Below, piece after piece: positions 9,123 through 19,199 of a stretch of DNA of 64,000 nt. The notes under the pieces were generated by a model. That model did no database searches. It was not told where the DNA came from and saw nothing but the letters and a program-made list of their open reading frames with translations. The stretch is from Rhodosorus marinus (Eukaryota > Rhodophyta > Stylonematophyceae > Stylonematales > Stylonemataceae): contig JAMWBK010000007.1 in assembly GCA_029953675.1 (NCBI GenBank), positions 1,364,001 through 1,428,000 on the forward strand, read 5' to 3'. The position numbers were made by a program, and so were the translations under genes. Numbering within the stretch: position 1 is the stretch's first letter; the number at the start of each line of letters is the position of its first letter.

Positions 9123-10106
9123 TCAGTTTGTAGCTTGAATAAAGTCTGTAAACCTGTCCTGTGGATCCACCTGGTCGTTCGTCGGGGAATAGAAGACGTT
9201 GATGCCAGAGCCACCGTACAATAAGTCTCGGTCTCCGTCGAGAGGAATCCGAGCATAATCATCACCAGTTGACCCGAAGAACCTATCTTTTCCATCCCCC
9301 GGCTGGAAATCGTCGTTCCCACCAAAGCCGTAGAAGGTGTCATCCCCTCCAGCTCCTCGGGCATAGTCTTTCGGAAATGAGCCGAACACAAAATCGTCTC
9401 CTTCGGCGGTGGAGATGTAGTTCGCCCGAGTTCCTCCCAACCTTCCGATATAGAAGACGTCGTCCTCGTCGGTTCCGTAAAAATAAGCATAGTATTCATC
9501 GTACCTAAAGTCGGGAGTTGTAATCAAGTTGGGGCAGGTGATCTGCAGGTCACAGCCCTCGCCAGAACATCTGTTGTCATCGAGCGCCAGAACTTGTTCT
9601 TCACCTTCCACATCAACTACCGCCTGGACGACGAGGCAACGAGTTGTATCGCAGCAAAGTTCCAATGCCGGAATATTCTTGAAGCAGAGGATAGCATTGC
9701 TAACGAGGCCGCTCTTCGTCGTCGTCGTGTCCGCAAGTACCTGAAACTTTGATTCATCGGTGGGGATCGAGTTACAGTTCGGGTGGACGCCAGCTCTAAT
9801 GCTCTTTATATTCGCTTTGGGTACGTTCTTCACCGAGACCCTAATACACTGACGACCGCTGTTCCTTCGACGATAGTTCTTCACGCAGACCTTCGAAGCC
9901 TTGCCGTCAGCTACAACTCCGAGGTTCGTTCTGCGGCAGTATGTTTCACTCCATAAAATCCTCCCGTCCGTATGCAGATCCGCAAAGTCAGCGTACTTCT
10001 CTCCAACGCTCTCCGGGGGGGGAGGAAGCTCAAAACTGTCGCAGTTCGTGGGTGGCCCACCGTTAACGACAACCACCAATGCGAACACAACCAACAACCC
10101 CTTCAT
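9123..10106 (-). CDS. Secreted protein with RTX-type calcium-binding repeats
   Basis: A 327-residue protein in one exon. The first in-frame ATG with a sensible context gives MKGLLVVFALVVVVNGG, a clear signal peptide of about 16-18 residues. An upstream extension of the open frame has no signal character. Residues about 20-200 are a Cys-containing N-terminal region with about 14 cysteines and no fold I recognise. Residues about 220-315 carry Gly/Asp-rich nonapeptide-like repeats: GTDEDDVFYIG, TAEGDDFVFGS, GAGGDDTFYGFGGNDDF, GDGKDRFFGSTGDDY and GDRDLLYGGSGINVF. These match the GGxGxDxUx pattern of hemolysin-type (RTX) calcium-binding beta-rolls. From family knowledge, such repeats fold on binding Ca2+ outside the cell. 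A role in the cell wall or extracellular matrix is an inference. There is no catalytic domain, and the repeats alone do not imply a toxin. The combination of a eukaryotic leader with bacterial-style repeats is unusual. Confidence 0.75.
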   Translation of the reverse strand: MKGLLVVFALVVVVNGGPPTNCDSFELPPPPESVGEKYADFADLHTDGRILWSETYCRRTNLGVVADGKASKVCVKNYRRRNSGRQCIRVSVKNVPKANIKSIRAGVHPNCNSIPTDESKFQVLADTTTTKSGLVSNAILCFKNIPALELCCDTTRCLVVQAVVDVEGEEQVLALDDNRCSGEGCDLQITCPNLITTPDFRYDEYYAYFYGTDEDDVFYIGRLGGTRANYISTAEGDDFVFGSFPKDYARGAGGDDTFYGFGGNDDFQPGDGKDRFFGSTGDDYARIPLDGDRDLLYGGSGINVFYSPTNDQVDPQDRFTDFIQATN

Positions 10107-10628
10107 CTCATAGAAATCGCAACAAGGCAGAAGCCAATAACCTACTACCCAACCCAGAGCCGAATCCAGCCTTGCCTCTAACCACTTCCCCGGTCTAAAT
10201 CGCAACCGAAGCTGGCTAAAGTACTGCAAGCAGCTGGCAAAGGTTAGTTCGATCAGAAAAGCTCACCAGGAGCGCTGAGATATCCCGGGCTCGATCCCAA
10301 ATTTAAAAAACTCGGATCATATGACAGTGTATCCTGCTCTACATGGCAGAAAATTAACAAAAAAAGCACGTTTTTATCTAGAATATGAAGCTTGTACTTA
10401 AATTTGAGAAGCCACCATTTTTTCTCACCAGACGGCCGAGTCCGATTCGAGTAAAAAACCACCCCCTCGTGGGAGATGTAGCCGAGGATTTCTTGATTTC
10501 GGAAGGATCTACGAAGAAAAAACGGGGTGACCCGGGGTTAGGTGTGGAGGGTCAGACTGTGAGATTCGCAGTGCCAATATTATCCTCAGCTTCCAAGTCC
10601 ATAAACTAAAACCTTGGTCGCATCTCCC

Positions 10629-10852
10629 CTGTCCGCAGCGAAGCAATTACAGCGTTCACAGGCTGGCAGCCGCCTTTACAACGTTAGCTAGGGTCCTTTC
10701 TCACTACAGCGAGGTGGCAAATCCACTGCTTTTGTTGCTCTGTCCGGAGGGGAGCAACTACCGGGTCCACAGGCTGGCAGCCGCCCTTACAACGCTAGCT
10801 GGGGTCCTTTCTCACTACAGCGAGGTGGCAAATGCACTACTTTTGCTGCTCA
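10629..10852. repeat. Tandem duplication, 111-bp period
   Basis: Units 10629-10740 and 10741-10852 are about 85-90% identical by eye. Both contain CACAGGCTGGCAGCCGCC, ACAACG(T/C)TAGCT and TCCTTTCTCACTACAGCGAG. No ORF or structural RNA is apparent. Confidence 0.75.
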
Positions 10853-10859
10853 ACAAATT

Positions 10860-12990
10860 CACGGCTTGCAAGATCCGAAGTTCGCAATGTCAAGTCTATA
10901 AAAACAATCCTGGTTGGTTTTTTCCCGTATTTCACTATCTGTGCAGGCTTAGATTCCTTTGTTTTTGAATATATTCTAGCCCTCTTGGAAAACTATTCAG
11001 AAATGAATGCCCAACGGTATCGGGGAAACGGATGTTTTTGTTTATTGGTCACCTGCTACGTAAGTTGTTTTTGCTCTTGTTTTTAATTTAATATTCTTCT
11101 CTATTTGAAGTACGTGCGGGTTTTGATATGACAGATAAGTTAATGAAAACTCTAAAGGCATCATTTTGTCTGCTGGTGGTTCTGAATCGGTAATCTGATT
11201 GGATTTGATTTCAGTCAGGTCAGATTGGACTGGTCAGGAGAGGTAGTTGTCTAGGAGGCTGTTTTCTTTTGGCGAGAGATTTCCTCCGACAAGGGGTTAA
11301 GCTGGCCCTTGGTTGGAGAAAACTTCCAGGATACAACTGGCTTGGAATCTAGCGAAATAATGACTTGAAGCTGACGAAGCTGGCTGTCGCATCGCAGACA
11401 CGAGGGGCAAGGGCCAGCTGCTGGAAAAGCCGAGCATTTCTGCGGAGTTTCTTCTCAGGCGCGCTCCTTACAACACAGCTCCGGCAGGACGGTTTCGTTT
11501 CCAAGAAATCCGCTGACTAGAAAAAAATATGTGGTTTACCGCATCGGCCCGTGATCGTGCTGACAATCAAATCAAGCTACTCCTCCCGCGAGCCAAAGTT
11601 TCCTGGAAAGCTGGAAAGCCAGCCGCCAATACAAAGATCAAGCCTTCAACCCTCCCCTTCCCCTTCCCCCTTTACCTGCAGCTAAATCCGAGGGTGCTGC
11701 AATCATCAATCCCCTAGAATTAGACCAAACCGACCGAAGGTCGTGCAGTGTGGTTGTGAACTTCTACGAATGGATTTGCATTTTTGCGTGGTACAGCTAG
11801 TTTTGCGTTGTCTTCCCAAAAAACGTGTCCGTTCAGGCCCCAGCGGAAGCCTGAGCTTGAGCTTTGTGCTCAGCGTTCCGGGACTTCCACTTCATATCCC
11901 AATCCAACGCTGCGTCCGCCGCAAAGATAAAAACTAGCCGATGACCGGAAAGCTGTCGAAGCTTGTTCAAGTAGTCCACAACACTCTCACCACAAGTCAC
12001 ACACGGCGCTTCAAAAAGTTCAACACAGAATATCCTTCCCTTACCAGTATCCTATGCCTTCTCGTTCCACGTCTTATATTTTCTCTACTAGTCTTAACGT
12101 GGTTTAGATGAATGTGTTTAGTCTAGCGCCACAGTCTGTGGTTGCCAGTACAGTCAAGCTGCCTATCTCGACCCTCCGTGGATGACCGAGGAGTACTCGT
12201 AAGAGTGAACACCGCAGAAACCATTGCGATCGTGCGTCAAAGAATCGAGCAATCATAGCTCCGAACAAGGACAAACCGGCAGCTACAGAGGCCCGAGAGC
12301 GGACTGCCGTCCGCCAAAAAATCTCATCAACTCATGCTAGGGGATGATCTCATACGACAAACCCGGAGAATTGACATGCACGGGACCAAAGCACGAAAAG
12401 CTTGAAAGCAATATTTGTCAGATCTCTTGGATCCGTTTAAAAGGGATGGCTCCGAGTGTGAAATCCATCAGGCGACCTTTAGCACTCAATACGTTCCGCC
12501 TGACTAGCAAGAAACAAAACAGCGATGCTTCTTCGTTGTCCCCGAACGGAAGCTATCTAACATAATGGTTTGCTCAAACTATGGACAACCCGCTTCACAA
12601 GTTCGCAGAGTTTGCTAACCATGATGTCGCTGTGGGAAATACACGGCCGAACGAGAAGAACCTTTTCAGGTCACCGGAATGCTCCCAGCAGTTGAACAAG
12701 AGTAGTACAAAGCGCAAGCTTGTGTACGAAGTTCGGCAGCCATTGGAGCTCGCACGTTTGTTATCTGCGCGTTTGGCACGAAAACAGGCTCATTTATCTG
12801 CTCCAAATAAACGCATGATGACGCATCCAAGGGGTTAGGGGAGCCATCCAGAGGTACGTTTGACAAACGGAGTAGACCCAGAGCAAAACAGGTACCGATT
12901 GTCATTCGGAATCAAGGAGGCCAGCCGAGCCGAGCCGTGCAGAGCCGAGAAGGGACAGCCTGGGCTCATAACCTCTTGGAACAGGAGGTG
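10860..12990. other. Gene-free interval
   Basis: Only short, non-conserved open frames are present. A segment at 12127-12145 (TAGCGCCACAGTCTGTGG) resembles 29051-29068, part of a dispersed repeat. Nothing else was recognised. The end of this interval may include the 3' LTR region of the neighbouring copia element. Confidence 0.4.
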
Positions 12991-15283
12991 CAGAGCAGAC
13001 AATGTACCTCGCGTATATGACTCATTTTTATCTTGTCTTGAAGTATCCCTGACTATTATGCTAACAAGCTTGGCTTATATGGGTCTCGCAGGGTTTCCTC
13101 CAAACTCCTCTAAGTCATCTCAGAGTCCATACGGTTGTGTCTAGATTTGGCATGAATGTTTCTTATCTACGGGCTCCACGCTTCATAGATTCCATCACTC
13201 GTTCCCGGGACATGTACTTGGAAGTCAACTCTGTCAGCAACCAGAACAAGACTTGGTTACGTACAAGTCTTGGGTACGTAGTCCGCATAGCCTAGTCGTC
13301 GAACCGTGGTCGATGTGCAGCAGTTTCACCAGACCATTTCCTACCACTCCCCCTCATCCCAGCATCCATGTGCATCCGTGTTACTCCCAAGGATTCCCGA
13401 TGACGAATTAACGCTGGTGTTGAATAGCTTTTGGGGAAAATGTCGGCCACCTGCTCTTCCATAGGAACATACGTGAAAGTGTAATCTCTCAACTCCTCCT
13501 GCTCTTGCACGTACCTGTATGCGATGTCCACATGCTTCAGTCATGCCTTGCCACTTCCGTTAATCCATTTGAGGCATGATTGATTATCATTGTAGACGGT
13601 CGTCGAGGTCGTCTGAATTCCAACCTCGGTGAGTAGTTGATTCATCTGTCGGAGGCAGCAGTCCGTCTGCTACTGCAATTAATTCTGCCTCCCCCGTCGA
13701 AGTAGCCACCGTCCGTTGCCTTCGATTTGCGTATGTTGAAAGACAAGTCTCCACAAAAAACGCGAAAACTGTCGTAGAACGGCGAGTCGTACCGGTACCC
13801 CACGACGCATCCGTGTATAGTACCAGGTTCTGATTCGGGTTCAGGCGGAACTCCAAACCAAAACTCGAGTGTGCCCTTCAAAAAAATACTTCAAGATCCG
13901 TCTCGCAACGACCCAATCTTCACGTTTGGGGATGTGCATGCGCATCGCCAGTGCGCGAACCGCAGAGAGAATATTCTCCTCAAGTCCGTACTTTGTGAGA
14001 AGTTTGTCAACGCAAGGCTTCTGGTGCATCAGCATGATGGAGTCGCCAAAGTTTCTTTCAAACTGGACTCCAAGATAACTGACAATGCCGCCCAGCTCAC
14101 GTGTCTCATACAGGCTCTTGAGGACACTTTCAGCTTTCCGTATCTCGTCCTCAGGTCCTGTAATAATCAAATCATCCACGTATAACAGGATCAGAACGTG
14201 CCCGTTTAAAAATGCGCAGGAGTCCATTTTCAGCTGCGAAAAACCGTGTGTCTTCAAAGATGCCGTGAACGTCTGATTCCAGGCACGGGCTGCATGTTTG
14301 AGACCGTAAAGACCCTTCTAAAGTTGGCATACTCTGTCGGTACCATCAGATGATCCTTCGGGCTGCTCCATGAAAACTTTCTCATGGAGCACACCGTTTA
14401 AGTAGGCAGTTTTGATATCATATTTGTTTGAGCCTCCACCTGCGACTAAGTGCGAGGGACAACAATAACTCGTACAGTCTCAAACTGCACCGTTGCGCTT
14501 CGCCGTAGTCGTGGTTAGTCGTCTCGGTCTTGTTCGAATCCACGTACTACTGGGCGAGCCTTAAACCGCTCAATCGTGCCGTCTTCGTGCTGCTTAATTT
14601 TAAACACAAATTTGTTACGTAGAACTTTCGCATCGCTCGGTCTCTCCACTAAAGTCCACGTGTTATAAGCGTTTAGTGATTGCAATTCCTCCGCTATGAA
14701 GTTTTCCAACGCTCCTTGTGCGGACTAGCCAATGCTTGCTTTAGTGTCTCAGGTTCCGCCTCCGTAGATGTTAAAGCCGTAAGCTGCTAATTCTTCGACG
14801 CCAGAGCGAAATCTTCGGTTCCTCCACGGCGGTGGGTCTTCTGGTTTTGGTAGGTCGTTTTTCTCGACGTATTCGAATGCAGCAAGTCAAAAATATCCTC
14901 GTCGTCGGAATCATCGGCGTTAGGCATCGGAATCCCGTCGTTGACCACCGGCATGGTGGCGTCCTTCTTCTTCAACGGAAACCTGTCCGGGTTATCTCAT
15001 CCCGGACGATCACAAGCTTCTCGGTTTCAAGCTAAATCACCTCGTAATTGCCATGCGGAAAATAACCTAACAATATCCCATATCTGGAAGGGATAGCCAG
15101 TTTACCCTTTCGTTGGTCCTTCCGAAGGTGAATTAGAACTTCTCAACCGAAAGGATACACATTCTTCAAGGTATCCGGCCTTCCGTATAAGACTTCGTGG
15201 GCTGTCTGGTTCCGTCCCTTTCTAGCACGACCGTTCAACAGCCTCTGGACTAGCTGTAGAGTCCATGTCCACCGTTCCGCATT

Positions 15284-15379
15284 GACTCATGTTGGAGGCG
15301 CGAGTACTTCGCCGCGCTTAGTCTTTTTTTCCCCTCGGGGTTTTTTTTTCAGCCTCCGATTAAACCATTCGTTCGACTC
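15284..15379 (+). mobile_element. Short dispersed repeat inserted in the copia integrase, possible GACTC target duplication
   Basis: The integrase reading frame is interrupted by about 86 bp (15289-15374) containing TTGGAGGCGCGA, a T-run, CCCC..GGGG, another T-run and CAGCCTCCGATTAA. The same block occurs at 24870-24960, 27640-27740, 29200-29310, 33895-33990 and (reversed) 37105-37215. GACTC lies at 15284-15288 and again at 15375-15379, consistent with a 5-bp target-site duplication. The copy keeps only the 3' part of the repeat, as expected of a 5'-truncated retroposed element. Confidence 0.6.
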
Positions 15380-15800
15380 TGATTGACGTACATTAAGCGG
15401 ATAAGAGTAAGTATGGATCGATTTGTCCGTTCCGACAATCCATCCGTTTCGGGTGAGTGGGGTGCCGTTGGATCCCATTCAATGCCATGGTTGAGGAGTT
15501 GTTTCGCCAGGCCTTCGTATTCGCCACCTCCATCGGTGTGGAGTACCTTATTCCGTGTGCCCGTCTGCGTTTCGAACCAAACCTTTTAGTCATTAAAAAG
15601 CTGGTATATCTCGTTCTTCTTGCACAGGAAATAAACGCGCGTGAAACGGCTATATTCGTCCACAAAGATGGTTAAGTATGTTTTTCCAATTGCGTTCGTG
15701 GTCACAGGGCCGCATATGTCGGAATGTATTATATCGCCAACCCCTGTGGCCTGCGAAAGACGTCCGTGCCTCGGTTCACGGACGATCTTCACTTCCTTGC

Positions 15801-15975
15801 ATATCTGGACTTTACTGGACTTTACTAGCATACTTTACTGGACTTTACTAGCATACTTTACTAGCATAGCCTGAAGCGCTACGCAAGGCGTGAAGATGAA
15901 CTAATAACTAGGGAGGGAAGCATGCAACCCCAGGCGCCGATGGCGCGCCTCGGAAAGCATGTCGCTGGAATATCT
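15801..15975 (+). mobile_element. 5'-truncated retroelement 3' end inserted in the copia element
   Basis: This splits the copia frame between the GAG-pre-integrase remnant and the integrase core. It consists of a small tandem array of TGGACTTTAC/TAGCATACTTTAC units (about 15812-15868) followed by about 105 bp nearly identical to the reverse complement of 7815-7920. ATATCT occurs at 15801-15806 and at 15970-15975 and may be a 6-bp target duplication. The second ATATC is also present in the 7.8-kb copy, so this boundary is ambiguous. Confidence 0.6.
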
Positions 15976-17832
15976 TGCATGATTCGTCCTTAAGTTGCTT
16001 GATCATCCGTTTGTTAGCATGCCCGAAATTCGCCTATTGGTGCGAAGGGCTATCGTATTGGGCTAAGGACTCACCTCTAATTTTTTTTCAAACAATATAC
16101 AGTACCTCGGCGAGGGGCCACAGCTTTCAGTTGTCGGTGGAATTTGATCAACGCAACATTGAATCCCATTAGAACTGCTGCTGCATGTGCAGTCATCTGG
16201 GATGCTGAAAGGTAGTTGCGTGTAATTCTATCCAGTCTAGGATTCTATCCACGTAAATTATTCGTTGGAATCTTAGCACTTCTTCCCTTTTCAGTACCAA
16301 ACATCGTAGAACTGCCTCGCCGACCCGGTTGCTAATCAGCTAGTGCCGTCGGCCAAGGTTACGCGGATGGGGGAGCATGCACGAACATTGCTCATCAACT
16401 CAAGGTTGCCAAACATGTGAGTGGGAGCTCTACTGTCGAGCACGATGTCCCAATTGGACACCTGTATTGACATCCCAAACGCCGGCAATGTTTCCAGGTC
16501 GCCGTGTTCCCGGATGCTGATTCCGAGCGTTCCCCGCAGCTCTGAAGGTTTATTTTTACCGGGTTTAGAACTTCCGTAACTTCCTCTATTATGTCTCTGG
16601 GAGCTTTGCTTGACCATTTTTTTGCGCCGCGTCTCACACCGCCTGTGCTGAACCAGCATTGCTGTTTTATATGTCCCATCCGACCGCATTGGTGACGTTG
16701 TGGTCCGGAGTTCCTCTGTGGAGGATCAGAACTGTACTGCGCCAAAAACTCTCTCTTCGGTTGACGGAGTTCAGCTGATTTCAGGCGCTCGCAGCTCAGC
16801 TCCCAAGTGACACGGTCCACGTCCTTGGTGATGAGCGCCTCCAAGGCCCATTCGTACTTGGCGTGGCCCTCAAACATCACTTGCAGCAAACATAGACGTT
16901 TGGCCGGGGATGTTGAGTGCCCATTGATCCTCTATAAACGGTCGTAGATCCTTGAGAGCCCATCTAAGGCCTCTTCAATTTACTGTTGTCCGTCGTATTT
17001 AAGAGTATACAACTGCCGTTCCAGGTCAACTTGATGCTGCAGTGACCAGTTGACAAATTCGTCTTCCAGCTTTCTCAATATAAACACCGGGTGCGCTTAG
17101 GCCCTCTGATAACTCGCTAAGGCTCGCGCGCCCAAAGTCAGTTTGATGCAGGCACCTGCCAGGATACATGTTTCGTCCGAAATGTCCACTCCGCCTCGAT
17201 CGGTGTATGCCCCCTTCGGTATACCGCTCAGGATCAACCGGGAGGTATAGTGCTCCAGCCACTCCGAATAGTCGTCCGCTGTGTTCAGCAGGGGCTTGAA
17301 CTTCATAAAATACTGGCTCGGCTGACTCCCCGTCCTGTAGTTCAATCTCCACGTCAATCACCTTCTTTCCTTCAATCACTTTCAACCACCAGGCCGCGCT
17401 TGGGCTCATAACCTCACGCTTTGCTACCCAGCCGGCGAAGGTTACGACCACAGAGGTGGCCACTAAAAAACGAGCCAACCCGATAACCGCCTGACCACAT
17501 CCCAGAGGTTTCGTAAGGAAGTAAGGCTGAAGCAGTTCTAAGCGATGGTCAGAGATGCAAGCAACGATTATACACAACCCAAGACTAAAAACGATGATGC
17601 TCCGAAGTCCAGGCTCCATCGAAGCGAGAACGCTGACAAAAAAATGACGAGTCAGCAACGAGTACAGTTGCAAAAGTCCCCCGTACTGCGCGGATTGTTT
17701 CGGAGAGGGTCGTCGGTAAATCTCTTTTCAAAAGGGACAGACATTTAATAAACTGTCTACTAGTACATTGAAATCTAAATCAGTAGCTTTACAAAGCTTT
17801 CCGGGCGTATTTCCTCCTCGTTCCCTGCGGGC

Positions 17833-19056
17833 TTAGTAGCCTTCATAGCAGTAAGACCGTGACCAGGCGTTCGCGTGGCAAATCGGTTTGGTATTTCCCC
17901 AAGCGAGGGTCTGGGCGATGCAGTATTTCAGGGTAAGTCTATCTGAACATATATAACTGGTGCAGATCGATCTACAATTTGGCAATATCCACACGTTAGA
18001 GTGCCAGACGTGGTCAACGCAAACCTCAGCATCCCTACACCTGAGTCGGTCAGCTCGCATAACCGCTTGTGACAATTTGAATCGCCTCCGTTTCTCAGCG
18101 CGGATCGCAAGCTTCATTTTCCTGGAGTCCTGATTCAGGTGGGTATTCTGCTCGTCCAGTGCTGCCAAGTTGGCCTCCGTCTCATACGTCCTCTGATTCA
18201 ACTCATTGATAATATCATCGATTTGATCCCGTTGCCGCTTCAATTCGTCAAACTTCGCAGTTAGCTTCTCTCTAAACTCAGGCGCATTTTCCGCCCAACC
18301 CCGCAAGTCTACAGCTTCAGCACCAAACTCATTGGATTCAGCGTTCATCTCCTCGAGAAGACCGTTCAGTTCGTCTATATGTTCAATATAGAAAGCCCTC
18401 AGCGCCATCTTCTCATCATCAGTTCCCAGAGTCACGATCCACTGCGGGTCATCGAACGGAGCCTCAGCGGAAGCGGCATCCAGCGGACTCTCGAACATAT
18501 CAGAATGGCTAATCGGGAGCGTATGTAGTGGGCTGCAGGAAAGCACCGACCCATCATCGGCCGGCACCGCCTGCTCAGAGCCATCCACATCCGAGCAGAG
18601 ACTCATCACCTTATTCACCAACAACATTGCCACCCTGGAGAACACGCACAACCTGTTCTCGTCATTGAAGGTCGCACGGCAAGTGCCTTCATAGAGAGTG
18701 CCCTCCACAAGCCCATTCGCGAACGTTGTAACCTGGTCATCCAACTGCTCATTGCTGTTCGGAATGAAGCCCAAGGCATCGCATTCCAGGCCGTACTGTT
18801 GAAAGCACTCGAAGTTGTCCTCCAGTTTACTCCTATAACACAGCTTCGCTTTGTTGATGGCGGATACAATCTCATTCACTGCCATATCAACAGGCATGCA
18901 CTCTGCCTCGCATAGTGGACGAGTAATTGCCAAGCGCATCTCTTCGGTTAGTTCCCCATTCTCTCCTACTGGACACTGGCGAACCATCTCCAGGTCGACA
19001 TTGACCCCGCATGCCGCTGCGAATAGTAACAAGAAACCAATTGCAAACGCCTTCAT
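17833..19056 (-). CDS. Secreted Cys-rich / coiled-coil protein, function unknown
   Basis: A 407-residue protein in one exon. The start was chosen at MKAFAIGFLLLFAAACG, a signal peptide of about 16-17 residues; the open frame extends 21 codons further upstream without leader character. After the leader there is a Cys-rich domain (residues about 25-160, roughly 10 cysteines). An acidic linker follows, then a charged helical region (about residues 215-330, EFREKLTAKFDELKRQRDQI...NELNQRTYETEANLAALDEQN) with coiled-coil heptad character. The C-terminal tail has about nine cysteines and many aromatic residues. I do not recognise a family. The architecture, two disulphide-rich ends joined by a coiled coil, suggests an extracellular structural or oligomeric protein (inference). 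A TATA-like GTATAAG lies about 80-86 bp upstream. Confidence 0.7.
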   Translation of the reverse strand: MKAFAIGFLLLFAAACGVNVDLEMVRQCPVGENGELTEEMRLAITRPLCEAECMPVDMAVNEIVSAINKAKLCYRSKLEDNFECFQQYGLECDALGFIPNSNEQLDDQVTTFANGLVEGTLYEGTCRATFNDENRLCVFSRVAMLLVNKVMSLCSDVDGSEQAVPADDGSVLSCSPLHTLPISHSDMFESPLDAASAEAPFDDPQWIVTLGTDDEKMALRAFYIEHIDELNGLLEEMNAESNEFGAEAVDLRGWAENAPEFREKLTAKFDELKRQRDQIDDIINELNQRTYETEANLAALDEQNTHLNQDSRKMKLAIRAEKRRRFKLSQAVMRADRLRCRDAEVCVDHVWHSNVWILPNCRSICTSYICSDRLTLKYCIAQTLAWGNTKPICHANAWSRSYCYEGY

Positions 19057-19136
19057 TATTAAAGAAACACCAAAACAACGATGTTGCTCACACGTCCTAC
19101 TGGCACCTCCTGGTAACACACCTAAATTGCTCAGTA

Positions 19137-19142
19137 CTTATA
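19137..19142 (-). promoter_or_regulatory. Candidate TATA box for the secreted coiled-coil protein gene
   Basis: TATAAG on the minus strand, within GAGTATAAGTAC, about 81-86 bp before the chosen ATG at 19056. The spacing is similar to candidate TATA boxes before the cyclin and zinc-finger genes. Confidence 0.4.
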
Positions 19143-19199
19143 CTCGTACCCCTCCCCCCCAAGACACAGCAAAAAAAGCAAGAATGCTAGAAGTCTGCC

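Larger units (their letters stand above)
13000..17360 (-). mobile_element. Decayed Ty1/copia retrotransposon with nested insertions
   Basis: Read on the minus strand, the copia order is preserved. Gag (17357-16750) has ADDYSEWLEHYTSRLILSGI and a zinc-knuckle remnant CGRMGHIKQQC whose first cysteine is lost. A protease remnant (about 16470) reads WDIVLDSRAPTHM where DSGA would be expected. A GAG-pre-integrase remnant (GHANKRMIKQLKDESC, about 16020-15975) follows. Integrase (15831-15290) has HSDICGP and HTDGGGEYEG in different frames. Reverse transcriptase (14709-13841) has LLYVDDLIIT at about 14190. RNase H (13856-13587) has LYTDASWGTGT. The order protease-integrase-RT-RNase H is diagnostic of Ty1/copia. 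Multiple frameshifts and lost key residues show it is dead. Downstream, 13013-13290 matches 23690-23960 of a second copy and probably contains LTR sequence. I could not find a matching 5' LTR. Confidence 0.85.

Noticed and set aside
17026-17673. 215-codon minus-strand open frame with hydrophobic start
   Set aside because: It overlaps the copia gag frame. The hydrophobic part has no leader or membrane pattern I trust, and the gag-like reading (ADDYSEWLEHY) is better. Part may be frameshifted gag.
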